Below are positions 17,738-29,077 of a DNA stretch of 64,000 bases, in pieces. The notes under the pieces are model-generated. The model ran no database searches. It was not told where the DNA came from and saw only the letters and a program-made list of their open reading frames with translations. Source of the DNA: Pseudomonas sp. Irchel 3E20 (GTDB lineage: Bacteria; Pseudomonadota; Gammaproteobacteria; Pseudomonadales; Pseudomonadaceae); assembly GCF_900187645.1 (NCBI RefSeq), contig NZ_FYEE01000005.1, positions 372,001-436,000 on the forward strand, read 5' to 3'. The stretch's first letter is position 1; every line of letters begins with the position of its first letter. A program made the position numbers and the translations under genes.

Positions 17738-17814
17738 TGGTGGGCCCACACGGACTTGAACCGTGGACCAAAGGATTATGAGTCCTCTGCTCTAACCAAC
17801 TGAGCTATAGGCCC
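17738..17814 (-). tRNA. tRNA with CAU anticodon (Ile2 or elongator Met)
   Basis: 77 bases including an encoded CCA. The 5' end is GGGCCTATAGCTCAGTTGG, the anticodon loop CTCATAA gives anticodon CAU, the T arm is GGTTCAAGTCC and the acceptor stem closes with one wobble. The anticodon-arm context (GGACTCATAATCC, then TTTGGTC) looks more like Ile2, whose C34 is modified to lysidine and reads AUA, than like elongator Met. That choice is uncertain from sequence alone. Confidence 0.93.
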
Positions 17815-17828
17815 TCAGTAGGCCGCGG

Positions 17829-17834
17829 ATTATA
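17829..17834 (-). promoter_or_regulatory. -10 element of the tRNA promoter
   Basis: A consensus TATAAT on the minus strand lies 15 bases upstream of the tRNA 5' end and overlaps the rmcA stop codon (17830-17832). The -35 region is weak. The tRNA therefore appears to have its own promoter nested in the end of rmcA. Confidence 0.5.
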
Positions 17835-20800
17835 ACGATGGTTTCTCGGCTGTGCTATCCGAAAAGTCTGAAAGGGTGCTGCGAAGAAAGGCTGCGGCGA
17901 ATTCCTCGGCGGGCAGGGGCAGGCTGATGATGTAGCCCTGGATCTGTTCGCAGCCTTCGGCGGCGAGGAAGGCTTGTTGGGCGTGGGTTTCCACGCCTTC
18001 GGCGATGACGGTCAGTTGCATGCTGCGGCCCAGGGCGATGATGGCGCGCACGATGGCGCCGTCGTGGGTGTCGTCGGGCAGGCCGCGGACGAAGGACTGG
18101 TCGATCTTCAAGAAGTCCAGGGGCAGGCGCTTGAGGTAGCTCAGGGATGAATAGCCGGTGCCGAAGTCGTCGATGGCCAGTTGTACCCCCAGGTGTTTGA
18201 GCTGGTGCAGCACGGCCAGGGCTTCTTCGGCCTGGCTCATGATGAAGTTTTCAGTGATTTCCAGTTGCAGCAGTTCGGGTTTGAGGCGGTTGTCGTGCAG
18301 CAGTTGTTCAATACGTGCCAGCAGGTTGGGCTGGCGCAGCTGGGCCCCGGCGAGGTTCACCGACAGTGGGCCGAAGCTGTCGTAGCACAGGTGCCAGGCG
18401 TGCATCTGCTGGCAGGCTTGCTCCAGCACCCAGTCGCCGATTTGCAGGATCATGCCGTTTTCTTCGGCCAGGGCGATGAAGTGTTCGGGTGGCACTTCGC
18501 CGAAGGTGGGGTGGTGCCAGCGCAGCAGTGCTTCGGCGCCCACCAGGCATTGGTCGCGCAGGCTGAATTTTGGTTGGTAGTACAGCGACAGTTCGTTGCG
18601 CTCGATGGCGCGGCGCAGCTCGTGTTCCAGGGCGATGCGTTCGCTGGCCTGGGCGGTGAGGTCGCAGGTGTAGCTTTCGACGCGGTTACGGCCCTTGGAT
18701 TTGGAGCGGTACATGGCCGCGTCGGCGTTTTTTACCAGGGTGGCGACGTCGCAGCCGTCCTGGGGGTAGAGGCTGGTGCCGATGCTGGCGCTGATGAAGA
18801 ACTCGTGCTCGCCGGCCTGGAACGGTGCGCCAAAGCAGCAGAGCAGTTTGTTGGCGACGGTTTGCGCGTCGCTGGCGTGTTGCAGGCCCGGCAGCAGGAT
18901 GATGAATTCGTCGCCGCCCAGGCGTGCCACGGTGTCGATGTCGCGCAGTTGCTCCTTGAGGCGCACGGCGATGCCCTTGAGCAGCAGGTCGCCGACCGGG
19001 TGGCCGAGGCTGTCGTTGATGTGCTTGAAGCGGTCCAGGTCGAGAAACAGCACGGCGCCGTGGCCGCCGTTTTCCTGTTGATGGTTGAGGGCGCTGAGTA
19101 GGCGGCTCTCGAACAGGGTGCGGTTTGGCAGGCCGGTGAGAGGGTCGTGGTGGGCCTGGTAATCGAGCCGCGCCTGGGCGTGCTTGAGGCTGGAGATGTC
19201 GGCAAATACCGCGACGAAGTGGGTGATGAACTTGTCGCGGTTGCGCACGGCGCTGATGGTCAGCCAACTGGGGTACAGCTCGCCGTTTTTACGGCGGTTG
19301 GAGATTTCCCCTTGCCAGTGGCCTTCGGCCGTCAGTTGATGCCACATGGCCGCATAGAAGGCGCTGTCGTGCAGGCCAGAGGCCAGTAATCGCGGTGTGT
19401 GGCCTAGGGCTTCGGTCTCGCTGTAGCCGGTGATTTCGGTGAAGGCGCGGTTGACGGCGCTGATGTGCTGCTGGGTGTCGGTTATCAGCACGCCTTCGGC
19501 GGTGCTTTCGAACACGGTGGCGGCCTGTTGCAGTTTCTCCTGCATCAGGTGGCGTTCGGTGATGTCGCGGGCGATGGTCAGCATGCAGTTGTCGTCGCCG
19601 ATGGGCAGTGGGCGGCTGGACATTTCGCAGAGGCGGATCTGGCCGTCGTTGCGGCGTATATGGCAGCGGAAGTCGCGCACGAAGCCATCCCGTTGCAGCA
19701 TATCGAGCATCTGCTTGCGCTCATTGAGGTTGACCCAGATGCCCAGGTCCAGGGTCGAGCGGTCCAGAGACAGGGCGCTGTTGAACCCGGTGATGCGGCT
19801 AAAGCCTTCGTTGACTTCGATCAGCAGGCCATCGCGCTGGCGGCTCAGGAGCAAACCGTCGGGCGAGGCGTGGAAAGCCTTGGCGAACTTCTCTTCCGAG
19901 GTTTGCAATTGCCGTTGGGTTTCCTTGAGCTGGCTGATATCACGTACCACGACCACCAGGGCGGGGGTGGTATCGAGGTCGAAGGGCTCGGCAGAGATCA
20001 GGCCGGTGAACAGTTGCCCGTTACTGCGGCGAAAGGGCATTTCGAGGTTGCGGATGCTACCGCCCTGCAAGCGTTGCAGCAGGCCCGGGCCGACCCCGGG
20101 GATGCCCCAGATGTTCAGGTCGGTAGCGGTTTTGCCGATGACCTCTGCCGCACTGAGGCCGATCTGTTCTTCAAAGGCGTTGTTAACCTCCAGCAGGCAG
20201 CCGTCGCTCAGCCGCGCGATCACCAGAATGTCCGGGCATTGCTGGAACACCGAGGCGAATTTCTGCTCGGACAGGCGCAAGGCCTCTTCGGTGTGCTTGG
20301 CTTCGCTGATGTCGATCATCAGGCCGCGCAGGACTGGCTCGTGGCCGTGTTCGATCAGGCTGACGATGTCGCGCACCCACAGGCAGCGACCGTCGGCGGT
20401 GATGACGCGGTAGTCGATGCTGTGGTCGCGCCCGGCCAATACTTCCCGGTCGCAGAACGTCTGGGCGCGGGTCAGGTCGGCGGGGTGGATGATGTTGCGC
20501 CAGAAGCCCGGGACCAGCCAGTTGGACAGCGGATAGCCGAGCAGGGCTTCGGCATGGGGCGAGACGTAGCTGTAGGTGAAATCGCTGATACGCGCTTCCC
20601 AGGCAATGGCCGAAAGGCTCTCCACCAGGCCGCGGTAGTGGTACTCGCTGCTGCGCAGTTCCTGTTCCAGGGCCACGCGCCGGGCGATTTCCGAGCTGAG
20701 TCGGCGATTGATGCGAATGACCACGGCCAAAATAGTGAACACCAGGGTCAGACCGGGGAGGCCGTAGATCAGCAGGTCGGACCAGAAAGCACGGTGGTCA

Positions 20801-21573
20801 AGGACATTGCCGACCCAGCGCTCATGGATGTTGCTGACTTCCTCCGGGCTCAGGTCGGCCAGCACTTTATCGAGGATACCGACGAGGATTTTGCTGTCCT
20901 GGGGCACAGCCATGGCCAGTTGATAGCGATACGGTGTTTCGCCACTGACGTACATGCCTTCGAGCTTGAGCTGGCGCAGGCTCCAGACGCTGGACGCGAG
21001 GTCGCCGACCACGGCGTCCACTTGGTCGGTGGCCAGGGCTTGCAGGGCCGAGCTGACGTTGGGCAACGCTACCAGGTTCAGGTCCGGATGTTGGGTGCGC
21101 AGCAGTTCGTGGGGGGCGTAGTTCTCCACCACCGCCACTTTCAGGCCATACAGGTCCTGGAGTTTGCGCGGCTGGGGCCCGCCTTCGTGGGCGAGGATGA
21201 CGATGGGGAAATCCAGGTACGGACGAGTGAACGCCAGATAGCCCTGGCGCTCCGGCGTGGACATGATGCCGGGCAGCAAGTCCAGCTTGTTTTGCCGGGC
21301 CTGTTCCAGCACCTGGCTCCAGCTCACGGGCTCCACTGGCGTAACGGCGACACCGAGGCGTTTTTCGATCAGGCTGATGTAGTCGGCAGCAAGGCCCTGG
21401 TAGCGACCTTCTTCGTCGCGGTACTCGAACGGCGGCCACGAAGCATCAACACCCAGGCGCAATTGCGGGTGGGAGGAAAGCCAGCCACGCTCTTCATTGG
21501 TGAGAGTCAACGCGCCAGCTGTTGCGGTCCAGGTCAGCAGCGACAGCAAAAGCACAGTCGACAGTCTGGGCAT
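17830..21573 (-). CDS. rmcA: c-di-GMP sensor/turnover protein RmcA (SBP-TM-PAS-GGDEF-EAL)
   Basis: 1247 residues. A signal peptide and a periplasmic SBP_bac_3 domain (about 25-255), one membrane segment (about 270-290), about four PAS domains (300-810), GGDEF at 886-890 with the RDID inhibitory site at 877-880, then a full EAL domain: EALLRW, ITENFI, DDFGTG, LKIDQSFV and EGVET are all kept. Order and synteny with rpoD match PA0575/RmcA, which lowers c-di-GMP in response to redox/phenazines and for which arginine sensing by the periplasmic domain has been reported. The start 21573 places the signal peptide correctly. Confidence 0.92.
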   Translation of the reverse strand: MPRLSTVLLLSLLTWTATAGALTLTNEERGWLSSHPQLRLGVDASWPPFEYRDEEGRYQGLAADYISLIEKRLGVAVTPVEPVSWSQVLEQARQNKLDLLPGIMSTPERQGYLAFTRPYLDFPIVILAHEGGPQPRKLQDLYGLKVAVVENYAPHELLRTQHPDLNLVALPNVSSALQALATDQVDAVVGDLASSVWSLRQLKLEGMYVSGETPYRYQLAMAVPQDSKILVGILDKVLADLSPEEVSNIHERWVGNVLDHRAFWSDLLIYGLPGLTLVFTILAVVIRINRRLSSEIARRVALEQELRSSEYHYRGLVESLSAIAWEARISDFTYSYVSPHAEALLGYPLSNWLVPGFWRNIIHPADLTRAQTFCDREVLAGRDHSIDYRVITADGRCLWVRDIVSLIEHGHEPVLRGLMIDISEAKHTEEALRLSEQKFASVFQQCPDILVIARLSDGCLLEVNNAFEEQIGLSAAEVIGKTATDLNIWGIPGVGPGLLQRLQGGSIRNLEMPFRRSNGQLFTGLISAEPFDLDTTPALVVVVRDISQLKETQRQLQTSEEKFAKAFHASPDGLLLSRQRDGLLIEVNEGFSRITGFNSALSLDRSTLDLGIWVNLNERKQMLDMLQRDGFVRDFRCHIRRNDGQIRLCEMSSRPLPIGDDNCMLTIARDITERHLMQEKLQQAATVFESTAEGVLITDTQQHISAVNRAFTEITGYSETEALGHTPRLLASGLHDSAFYAAMWHQLTAEGHWQGEISNRRKNGELYPSWLTISAVRNRDKFITHFVAVFADISSLKHAQARLDYQAHHDPLTGLPNRTLFESRLLSALNHQQENGGHGAVLFLDLDRFKHINDSLGHPVGDLLLKGIAVRLKEQLRDIDTVARLGGDEFIILLPGLQHASDAQTVANKLLCCFGAPFQAGEHEFFISASIGTSLYPQDGCDVATLVKNADAAMYRSKSKGRNRVESYTCDLTAQASERIALEHELRRAIERNELSLYYQPKFSLRDQCLVGAEALLRWHHPTFGEVPPEHFIALAEENGMILQIGDWVLEQACQQMHAWHLCYDSFGPLSVNLAGAQLRQPNLLARIEQLLHDNRLKPELLQLEITENFIMSQAEEALAVLHQLKHLGVQLAIDDFGTGYSSLSYLKRLPLDFLKIDQSFVRGLPDDTHDGAIVRAIIALGRSMQLTVIAEGVETHAQQAFLAAEGCEQIQGYIISLPLPAEEFAAAFLRSTLSDFSDSTAEKPSL

Positions 21574-21651
21574 CACACTCTCGGAGGGCTTGGGAGGGAA
21601 TGGTTCGAGTGTAGACGGGCAATGGCATGCGGGGATTTTATCGGCATATAG

Positions 21652-21680
21652 CAAAACCCCCAGCCAGGCTGGGGGTTTTG
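21652..21680. terminator. Bidirectional terminator after rpoD
   Basis: A perfect 13-base stem (21652-21664 with 21668-21680) with A and T runs built into the stem, 3 bases beyond the rpoD stop. It ends rpoD on the minus strand, separating it from rmcA. Confidence 0.92.
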
Positions 21681-21683
21681 TTA

Positions 21684-23534
<1,851 letters not shown>

Positions 23535-23601
23535 AACACCCTATCCACTGAAGGTCTTGGCGGGCAAAAAACAAGCCGAGGATTATACCTGAGCTATGAC
23601 C

Positions 23602-25563
23602 TCACGCGCCAGTTGAGGTCGGGTTTGATGTGGAAACAGTGCGACTGAGAAGGTCGCGCAATTGGTTTTTCTCTTCGGCACTCAATTCACTTTGGCGTGC
23701 TTTTCTCAGAAGTTGTTCCAGATTTCGCTCACGTTGGCGAGCTGACAAGCTAGTTATGGTGTCGAAAAACTGTTGTTCAAGGTTATCGCCATCAATCAGC
23801 CACTCCTTTTCTGCCAGCGCTCTGAGCAGGCGACCTTGTTCGGTGCCGTGCCAGCGTGCAATCAGTTGAAATGAGTTTAGCTTAGGATTCTTCTGTACGG
23901 CCTCGAGCAGTGCCACCAGCAACTGTGTGTTGGTGTGGTCCTCGGCAGCAAAGTGCCCGGCGTCCTCGACTTTTTTTGCCAGTTGCGGGTGATGCAGCAA
24001 AGTGCGCAGGGCGGCCAAGGTCGGCGGCTCCACGGCGGCCGGGATGCGCGGTGCTCTTGGTTGGTCACGATCACCGCCGCGCTTGCCCTTTTTATCCCAG
24101 GGCTTGTTCTCCCACTTTTTACCGCCGGCCCCTGGTTTTTTCGGGCTCCACTCCTGCTGGGGGGCATACGCCTCATGGGGCTGGTGGTAGTCGGCGTAAT
24201 CGGGCACCGCGTCGTAGTTGATGCCAGGGTCGTAAGCGGGTGGTGCCTCTTGTGGCGCGCTGTGCACTAGCTGGCTAACGGCTTCGCTGTTGAGGCCGGT
24301 GATTTCGCTCAGGCGCTGGCGCATCAGGGTGCGCAGGTTGGCTCCCGGGACTTTGTCGATCAGCGGCGCGGCGAGGGTGGCCATGTGGGCCTTGCCTTCG
24401 AGGGAGCGCGGGTCGGCCTCTTCGGTCAGTTGCTGGAAGAAATAATCGGCCAGCGGCTGGGCGTGCTGGTTGATCCGTGCGCGGAACGCATCAGTGCCCT
24501 CGGAGCGCACCAAGGTATCGGGGTCTTCGCCTTCGGGCAGGAACAGGAATCGCGCGCGCCGCCCGTCTTGCAGGCTGGGCAGTGTTGCTTCCAGAGCCCG
24601 CCATGCGGCGTTGCGGCCGGCCTGGTCACCGTCAAAGCAGAACAGCACGCTGGGCACCACGCGGAACAGGCGCTTGAGGTGCTCTTCGCTGGTGGCGGTG
24701 CCCAGGGTCGCCACCGCATTGCGTAGGCCTTGCTGCGCCAAGGCGATGACATCCATATAGCCTTCGACGACGATGATTTCGTCAAGGTTGCGGTTGTTCT
24801 TGCGTGCCTCGAACAGGCCATACAGTTCCTGGCCCTTGTGAAACACCGGGGTTTCCGGTGAGTTCAGGTACTTGGGCTTGTCGTCGCCCAGCACGCGGCC
24901 ACCGAACGCGATGATCCGGCCACGGCTGTCGCGGATCGGGAACATCACCCGATCACGAAAACGGTCGTAGCGCTTGCCGGTCTCGGCGTTTTCGACCAGC
25001 AGGCCGGCGTCGATCATGGCCTTTTGCTGCAAGGTGTCGCTGCTCAAGTGCTTGAACAGGTTGTCCCAACCTGGCGGGGCAAAGCCCAAGCCAAAATCGC
25101 GGGCGATCTCGCCGGTCAGTCCGCGGCCCTTGAGGTAGTCCACGGCAGCTTTGCGTGCGGGATGACTCTTGAGGGCCTGACGGTAGAATTCCGCGGCGGC
25201 GGTCAGAAGGGGGTAGAGCGGCGAGTCGGTGGGTTGCCGTGGCTTGTGTGGGCGACCGCTTTCTTCACGGGGGATTTCCATGCCGGCGGCTTTGGCCAGT
25301 TCTTCGACGGCCTGGGGAAAGTCCAAGTTGTCGTGGTCCATGATGAAGCCAAGGGCATTGCCGCCGGCGCCGCAGCCGAAGCAGTAGTAGAACTGCTTGT
25401 CGGGACTCACGCTAAAAGACGGGGTTTTCTCTTTGTGGAATGGGCAGCAGGCCGTGTAGTTCTTGCCGGCCTTCTTCATTTGCAGGCGCGAGCTGACCAC
25501 GTCGACGATGTCGGTGCGGTTCAGAAGGTCGTCAATAAAGCTCTGGGGAATTAGCCCGGCCAT
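23602..25563 (-). CDS. dnaG: DNA primase DnaG
   Basis: 653 residues. An N-terminal CHC2 zinc ribbon (CPFHKEKTPSFSVSP, then YYCFGCG), the catalytic core with the TOPRIM motif IIVVEGYMDVIAL, a proline-rich, variable linker (about 430-510), and the C-terminal DnaB-interacting domain. It makes RNA primers at the replication fork. It lies 67 bases upstream of rpoD on the same strand. Confidence 0.99.
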   Translation of the reverse strand: MAGLIPQSFIDDLLNRTDIVDVVSSRLQMKKAGKNYTACCPFHKEKTPSFSVSPDKQFYYCFGCGAGGNALGFIMDHDNLDFPQAVEELAKAAGMEIPREESGRPHKPRQPTDSPLYPLLTAAAEFYRQALKSHPARKAAVDYLKGRGLTGEIARDFGLGFAPPGWDNLFKHLSSDTLQQKAMIDAGLLVENAETGKRYDRFRDRVMFPIRDSRGRIIAFGGRVLGDDKPKYLNSPETPVFHKGQELYGLFEARKNNRNLDEIIVVEGYMDVIALAQQGLRNAVATLGTATSEEHLKRLFRVVPSVLFCFDGDQAGRNAAWRALEATLPSLQDGRRARFLFLPEGEDPDTLVRSEGTDAFRARINQHAQPLADYFFQQLTEEADPRSLEGKAHMATLAAPLIDKVPGANLRTLMRQRLSEITGLNSEAVSQLVHSAPQEAPPAYDPGINYDAVPDYADYHQPHEAYAPQQEWSPKKPGAGGKKWENKPWDKKGKRGGDRDQPRAPRIPAAVEPPTLAALRTLLHHPQLAKKVEDAGHFAAEDHTNTQLLVALLEAVQKNPKLNSFQLIARWHGTEQGRLLRALAEKEWLIDGDNLEQQFFDTITSLSARQRERNLEQLLRKARQSELSAEEKNQLRDLLSRTVSTSNPTSTGA

Positions 25564-26045
25564 GGCGTTCTCGTCATCACTGCGAAAATTAGACCCAGCG
25601 CACGCGGTCGATGTCGGGTTGATCCGAGGCGCAATGGTAGGCGGCTCGACCGGATGTCGTGTGCGTATTCGCTCTAGGGGAGTGTATCTGTCGAAAATTC
25701 ACTGGCGTTAGCGCCGATCAGTATTCGACCAGTTGAAAGTGCTGCGCTGAATCCGGCAATGGCCAGTGACGGGCCTCGGATAGCTCAAAAAAGCGGGCAC
25801 AGGAGATCGTGCCTTGGGCTGATCGTCTGCTTGGGAAACAGTGGGGTGTGCTCGTCAGTAGCCTTTGTAAGGCTCGTCAGAAAAGACGTGCACCGCTGGC
25901 AAAAGAGCCAGGTCTGACGTGGTGAAGCGATTTTGTCTCGGTCGCGTCGGCGGCGTTGACGGTAAAGCATCCAACGATATCCGCAAATGCCAATAGCCCG
26001 GCTGAGGGCCGGGCTTGGCAGAAGCTTGCTACGAACGTCTGTGTA
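25564..26045. other. 482-base gap between dnaG and rpsU without a supported gene
   Basis: Short frames exist, one overlapping rpsU in another frame, but none has family-like composition. A weak hairpin AGCCCGGC-TGAGG-GCCGGGCT at 25995-26015 follows rpsU on the minus strand, without a U-run. The gap probably carries the dnaG-rpoD promoter region. No GatB/YqeY gene, which some gammaproteobacteria have here, can be read. Confidence 0.6.
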
Positions 26046-26261
26046 TTAGTACAGACGAACGGCGCGGCGCTGCTCGCGCTGAACTTTCTTCGCGTGACGC
26101 TTAACAGCGGCTGCTGCTTTACGCTTACGCTCGGAAGTCGGCTTCTCGTAAAATTCGCGGCTACGAACTTCAGCCAGAACACCGGCTTTTTCGCAGGAGC
26201 GCTTGAAACGACGCAGAGCTACGTCGAAGGGTTCGTTCTCTTTAACTTTGACGGCTGGCAT
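26046..26261 (-). CDS. rpsU: 30S ribosomal protein S21
   Basis: 71 residues, [20 protein letters not shown] at the start and a very basic C-terminus, the exact family length. It heads the macromolecular synthesis group rpsU-dnaG-rpoD and is divergent from tsaD. Confidence 0.99.
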
Positions 26262-26460
26262 CCAGAGCTACCTTCATTCATTACCGGGGTCAACATCCTC
26301 GCGGCAAAAATGCACTTGAAGACGTCGGTTTTTAAGGGTTGCGGATGTTAACCCCTCATCGCCCGGAATGCAAAGCCTCTGATCGAAAAGCGCTGGTCGG
26401 GGGGCAAAGTGGCGACTATTATGCGCGCCTTCGAATTTAGCCTCTACAAGGCGCCAACCC

Positions 26461-27486
26461 ATGCTAGTACTGGGATTAGAAACCTCCTGCGACGAAACCG
26501 GCGTTGCACTTTACGACAGTGAGCGGGGCCTGCTGGCCGACGCACTGTTCAGCCAGATCGACCTGCATCGCGCCTATGGTGGCGTGGTGCCAGAACTGGC
26601 CTCGAGAGATCACGTCAAACGCATGCTCCCCTTGATCCGCCAAGTGTTGGCTGAGGCAGACTGCGTGCCTACCGAGATCGATGCCATTGCCTACACCGCA
26701 GGCCCCGGGCTTGTCGGCGCGTTGCTGGTGGGTGCCTCCTGCGCCCAGGCGCTGGCATTTGCCTGGGGTATTCCGGCGCTGGGCGTGCACCATATGGAAG
26801 GCCACTTGCTGGCGCCAATGCTGGAGCCGCAACCGCCCGAGTTTCCGTTCGTCGCTTTGTTGGTTTCCGGCGGCCATACCCAGTTGGTTCGGGTCGATGG
26901 CATTGGCCAATACGAGCTGCTGGGGGAGACCTTGGATGATGCTGCCGGGGAAGCCTTCGACAAAACCGCGAAAATGATGGGCCTCCACTATCCGGGCGGC
27001 CCGGAGATTGCGCGCCTGGCCACCCAGGGTACTGTCGGGCGTTTTGTGTTTCCGCGACCAATGTGTGATCGCCCTGGGCTTGATTTCAGCTTCAGTGGCT
27101 TGAAAACCTTTGCCCTCAACACGTGGCAGCAGGCTGTCAGCGCTGGAGACGACAGTGAACAAACCCGCTGCGACATCGCTCTGGCGTTCCAGCAGGCGGT
27201 GGTGGAGACTTTGACCATCAAGTGCAAGCGCGCGCTCAAGCAGGCCGGCCTCAAGCGTTTGGTGATTGCCGGTGGCGTGAGTGCAAACAAGGCATTGCGC
27301 CTGTCGCTGGAAAAAATGCTCGGTGACATGAAGGGCGACGTTTACTACGCCAGGCCGGAGTTCTGCACCGATAACGGCGCGATGATTGCTTTTGCAGGCT
27401 GTCAGCGCTTGCAGGCCGGCCAGCATGAAAGCCTGGCAATTACCGTGCAGGCGCGCTGGCCGATGGAGCAGCTTTCGCCGCTTTAA
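26461..27486 (+). CDS. tsaD: tRNA N6-threonylcarbamoyladenosine transferase TsaD
   Basis: 341 residues, ASKHA-fold Kae1/Gcp family. It transfers the threonylcarbamoyl group to A37 of ANN-decoding tRNAs together with TsaB and TsaE. Metal ligands are seen in [10 protein letters not shown] (His111/His115 region) and in [13 protein letters not shown]. It starts [18 protein letters not shown], typical of the family. It is divergent from rpsU across about 200 bases, as in most gammaproteobacteria. Confidence 0.98.
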   Translation: MLVLGLETSCDETGVALYDSERGLLADALFSQIDLHRAYGGVVPELASRDHVKRMLPLIRQVLAEADCVPTEIDAIAYTAGPGLVGALLVGASCAQALAFAWGIPALGVHHMEGHLLAPMLEPQPPEFPFVALLVSGGHTQLVRVDGIGQYELLGETLDDAAGEAFDKTAKMMGLHYPGGPEIARLATQGTVGRFVFPRPMCDRPGLDFSFSGLKTFALNTWQQAVSAGDDSEQTRCDIALAFQQAVVETLTIKCKRALKQAGLKRLVIAGGVSANKALRLSLEKMLGDMKGDVYYARPEFCTDNGAMIAFAGCQRLQAGQHESLAITVQARWPMEQLSPL

Positions 27487-27529
27487 GACGCTGTTACCGG
27501 TCATCCTGAGCGGCGTTCATCTTTCGTAT

Positions 27530-28099
27530 TCAGAAATGCCGTTCGCGCCCGGCAAACAGGTCGCGTAAATTGCCGCGATGGCGCCAGACGATCAGCACCG
27601 TGAGCACGCTCATCGGTAGCAACGCCGCCGGCTCTTGCCAGGCCAGTAATGGCAGGGTAAGTGGCGTGGCGATCAGGGCGGCCAGTGAGCTGGTGCGGGT
27701 GAGATAGAAGGTCAGCAGCCAGGCGCCGATGGCCAGCAGCGCCGCTGGTGGGTAGAGCCCCAGCAGCATTCCGGCCGCGGTCGCCACGCCCTTGCCGCCG
27801 TGAAAGCGGAAGTACAGCGGGAACAGATGGCCGATAACCGCATACAGCCCTACCCAGGCCTGTTGTTGCAGTGACAGGCCGGCGAGGTTGGCAATCAGTA
27901 CGGGCAGCAAGCCTTTGCACAGGTCGCCAAGCAGGGTCAGAATCGCCAGCTTCTTGCCGGCCACGCGCAGCATATTGGTGGCGCCGGCGTTGCCTGAACC
28001 GCTCATCCGCGGATCGGGGGTTCCGGTCAGGCGACTGAGCAGGATGGCAAAGGACAGAGAGCCGAGCAGGTAGGCGAGGATCGCCAGTAACCAAAACAT
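27530..28099 (-). CDS. plsY: Glycerol-3-phosphate acyltransferase PlsY
   Basis: 189 residues, an integral inner-membrane protein with about five membrane segments. It acylates glycerol-3-phosphate at sn-1 using acyl-phosphate from PlsX. Family motifs are [28 protein letters not shown] and [12 protein letters not shown]. It is convergent with tsaD. Confidence 0.97.
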   Translation of the reverse strand: MFWLLAILAYLLGSLSFAILLSRLTGTPDPRMSGSGNAGATNMLRVAGKKLAILTLLGDLCKGLLPVLIANLAGLSLQQQAWVGLYAVIGHLFPLYFRFHGGKGVATAAGMLLGLYPPAALLAIGAWLLTFYLTRTSSLAALIATPLTLPLLAWQEPAALLPMSVLTVLIVWRHRGNLRDLFAGRERHF

Positions 28100-28173
28100 G
28101 CTAACTATTCCGGGCGGGGACGCCCTGAGTCTAACGGCGCATTGCGCCCTTGTCGTGCTGCGGAGAAGAGTGC

Positions 28174-28527
28174 TTGGACAGAGTGTTTATCGAAGGCCTG
28201 GAAGTCGACACCGTGATTGGTGCCTACGACTGGGAACGAGGCATCCGACAGTGCTTGCGCCTTGATCTGGCTTTCGCCTGGGATAATCGCCCGGCCGCCG
28301 CAGGTGATGACCTGACACTGGCGCTCGACTATGCCAGCGTGTCGTCACGCATCCAGGCGTTTGCCGAGCAGGCGCAGTTCCAATTGGTCGAGACCTTTGC
28401 CGAGCGTTTGGCGCAGGTGTTGATGAGCGAGTTCGGTATAACTTGGTTGCGCCTCAAAGTGACCAAGCCCGGCGCAGTGGCTGCCGCTACCGGAGTGGGC
28501 GTGGAGATCGAGCGCGGATGTCGCTGA
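28174..28527 (+). CDS. folB: Dihydroneopterin aldolase FolB
   Basis: 117 residues ([20 protein letters not shown] at the start, first residue Met in the protein). FolB cleaves dihydroneopterin to 6-hydroxymethyl-dihydropterin in folate synthesis. A TTG at 28174 is chosen because GGAGAAGAG stands 3-8 bases before it and the family begins there; another TTG at 28150 lacks such a site. It overlaps folK by 10 bases. Confidence 0.95.
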   Translation: MDRVFIEGLEVDTVIGAYDWERGIRQCLRLDLAFAWDNRPAAAGDDLTLALDYASVSSRIQAFAEQAQFQLVETFAERLAQVLMSEFGITWLRLKVTKPGAVAAATGVGVEIERGCR

Positions 28528-29036
28528 CTCAGGTGTTTTTAGGGCTGGGCAGCAATGTCGAGCGTGAGCGCCACTTGCGGGCCGGCCTGGACGCTCTGGA
28601 CAGTTTTCTGGTGGATCTCCGCTGCTCGGCGGTATTCGAGAGCCAGCCAGTGGGGATCAAAAGCGGGCCGTTCTTCAATTTCGTGGTGTCGGCGCTTACC
28701 GACCTGCCGTTGATGGAGTTGGATCGCCGTTTGAAGCATATCGAGGCGGATAACGGCCGTTACGCCCCTGATCGTAGAGGTTTGCCGCTGGATATTGACG
28801 TACTACTGTACGGCGACTTGGTGGGCAACTTCGACGGTTTGATCCTGCCGCGTGCGGAAATCCTCAAGAATGCCTTTGTCCTGTGGCCGCTGTCGTTGAT
28901 CGCTCCGGATCGGCTGCACCCTGGTGCTGGCCTGAGCTTCGCTGCATTGTGGCGTGACGCGCAGATCGACCAGGTGCTGGCGCCGGTCGCGTTTGAGTGG
29001 CGCGGCCAGCCTCTGACCGCTGCTCATTTGTTGTGA
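28518..29036 (+). CDS. folK: 6-hydroxymethyl-dihydropterin pyrophosphokinase FolK
   Basis: 172 residues from [20 protein letters not shown]. FolK transfers pyrophosphate from ATP to the pterin product of FolB, so the two genes encode consecutive steps. Motifs are LGLGSN, GPFFNFV, and GLPLDIDVLLYGD with the metal-binding Asp pair. It overlaps the folB end by 10 bases, so translation is coupled. Confidence 0.97.
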   Translation: MSLTQVFLGLGSNVERERHLRAGLDALDSFLVDLRCSAVFESQPVGIKSGPFFNFVVSALTDLPLMELDRRLKHIEADNGRYAPDRRGLPLDIDVLLYGDLVGNFDGLILPRAEILKNAFVLWPLSLIAPDRLHPGAGLSFAALWRDAQIDQVLAPVAFEWRGQPLTAAHLL

Positions 29037-29077
29037 CCGGCTCGGCCTCGCAGCCGAGCACTCACCCGGCGTTGGTT

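Noticed and set aside
19465..21651. 728-codon frame opposite rmcA
   Set aside because: Antisense shadow of a well-supported GGDEF/EAL gene. GC-rich codon bias opens such frames, and the product has low-complexity Gln/Val/Gly composition and no family motifs.
25564..26045. Possible loss of a GatB/YqeY gene between dnaG and rpsU
   Set aside because: P. aeruginosa has a gene here, but as far as I recall P. putida does not, so absence may be normal for this lineage.
25877..26182. 101-codon frame downstream of and overlapping rpsU
   Set aside because: It covers part of rpsU in another frame and resembles nothing.
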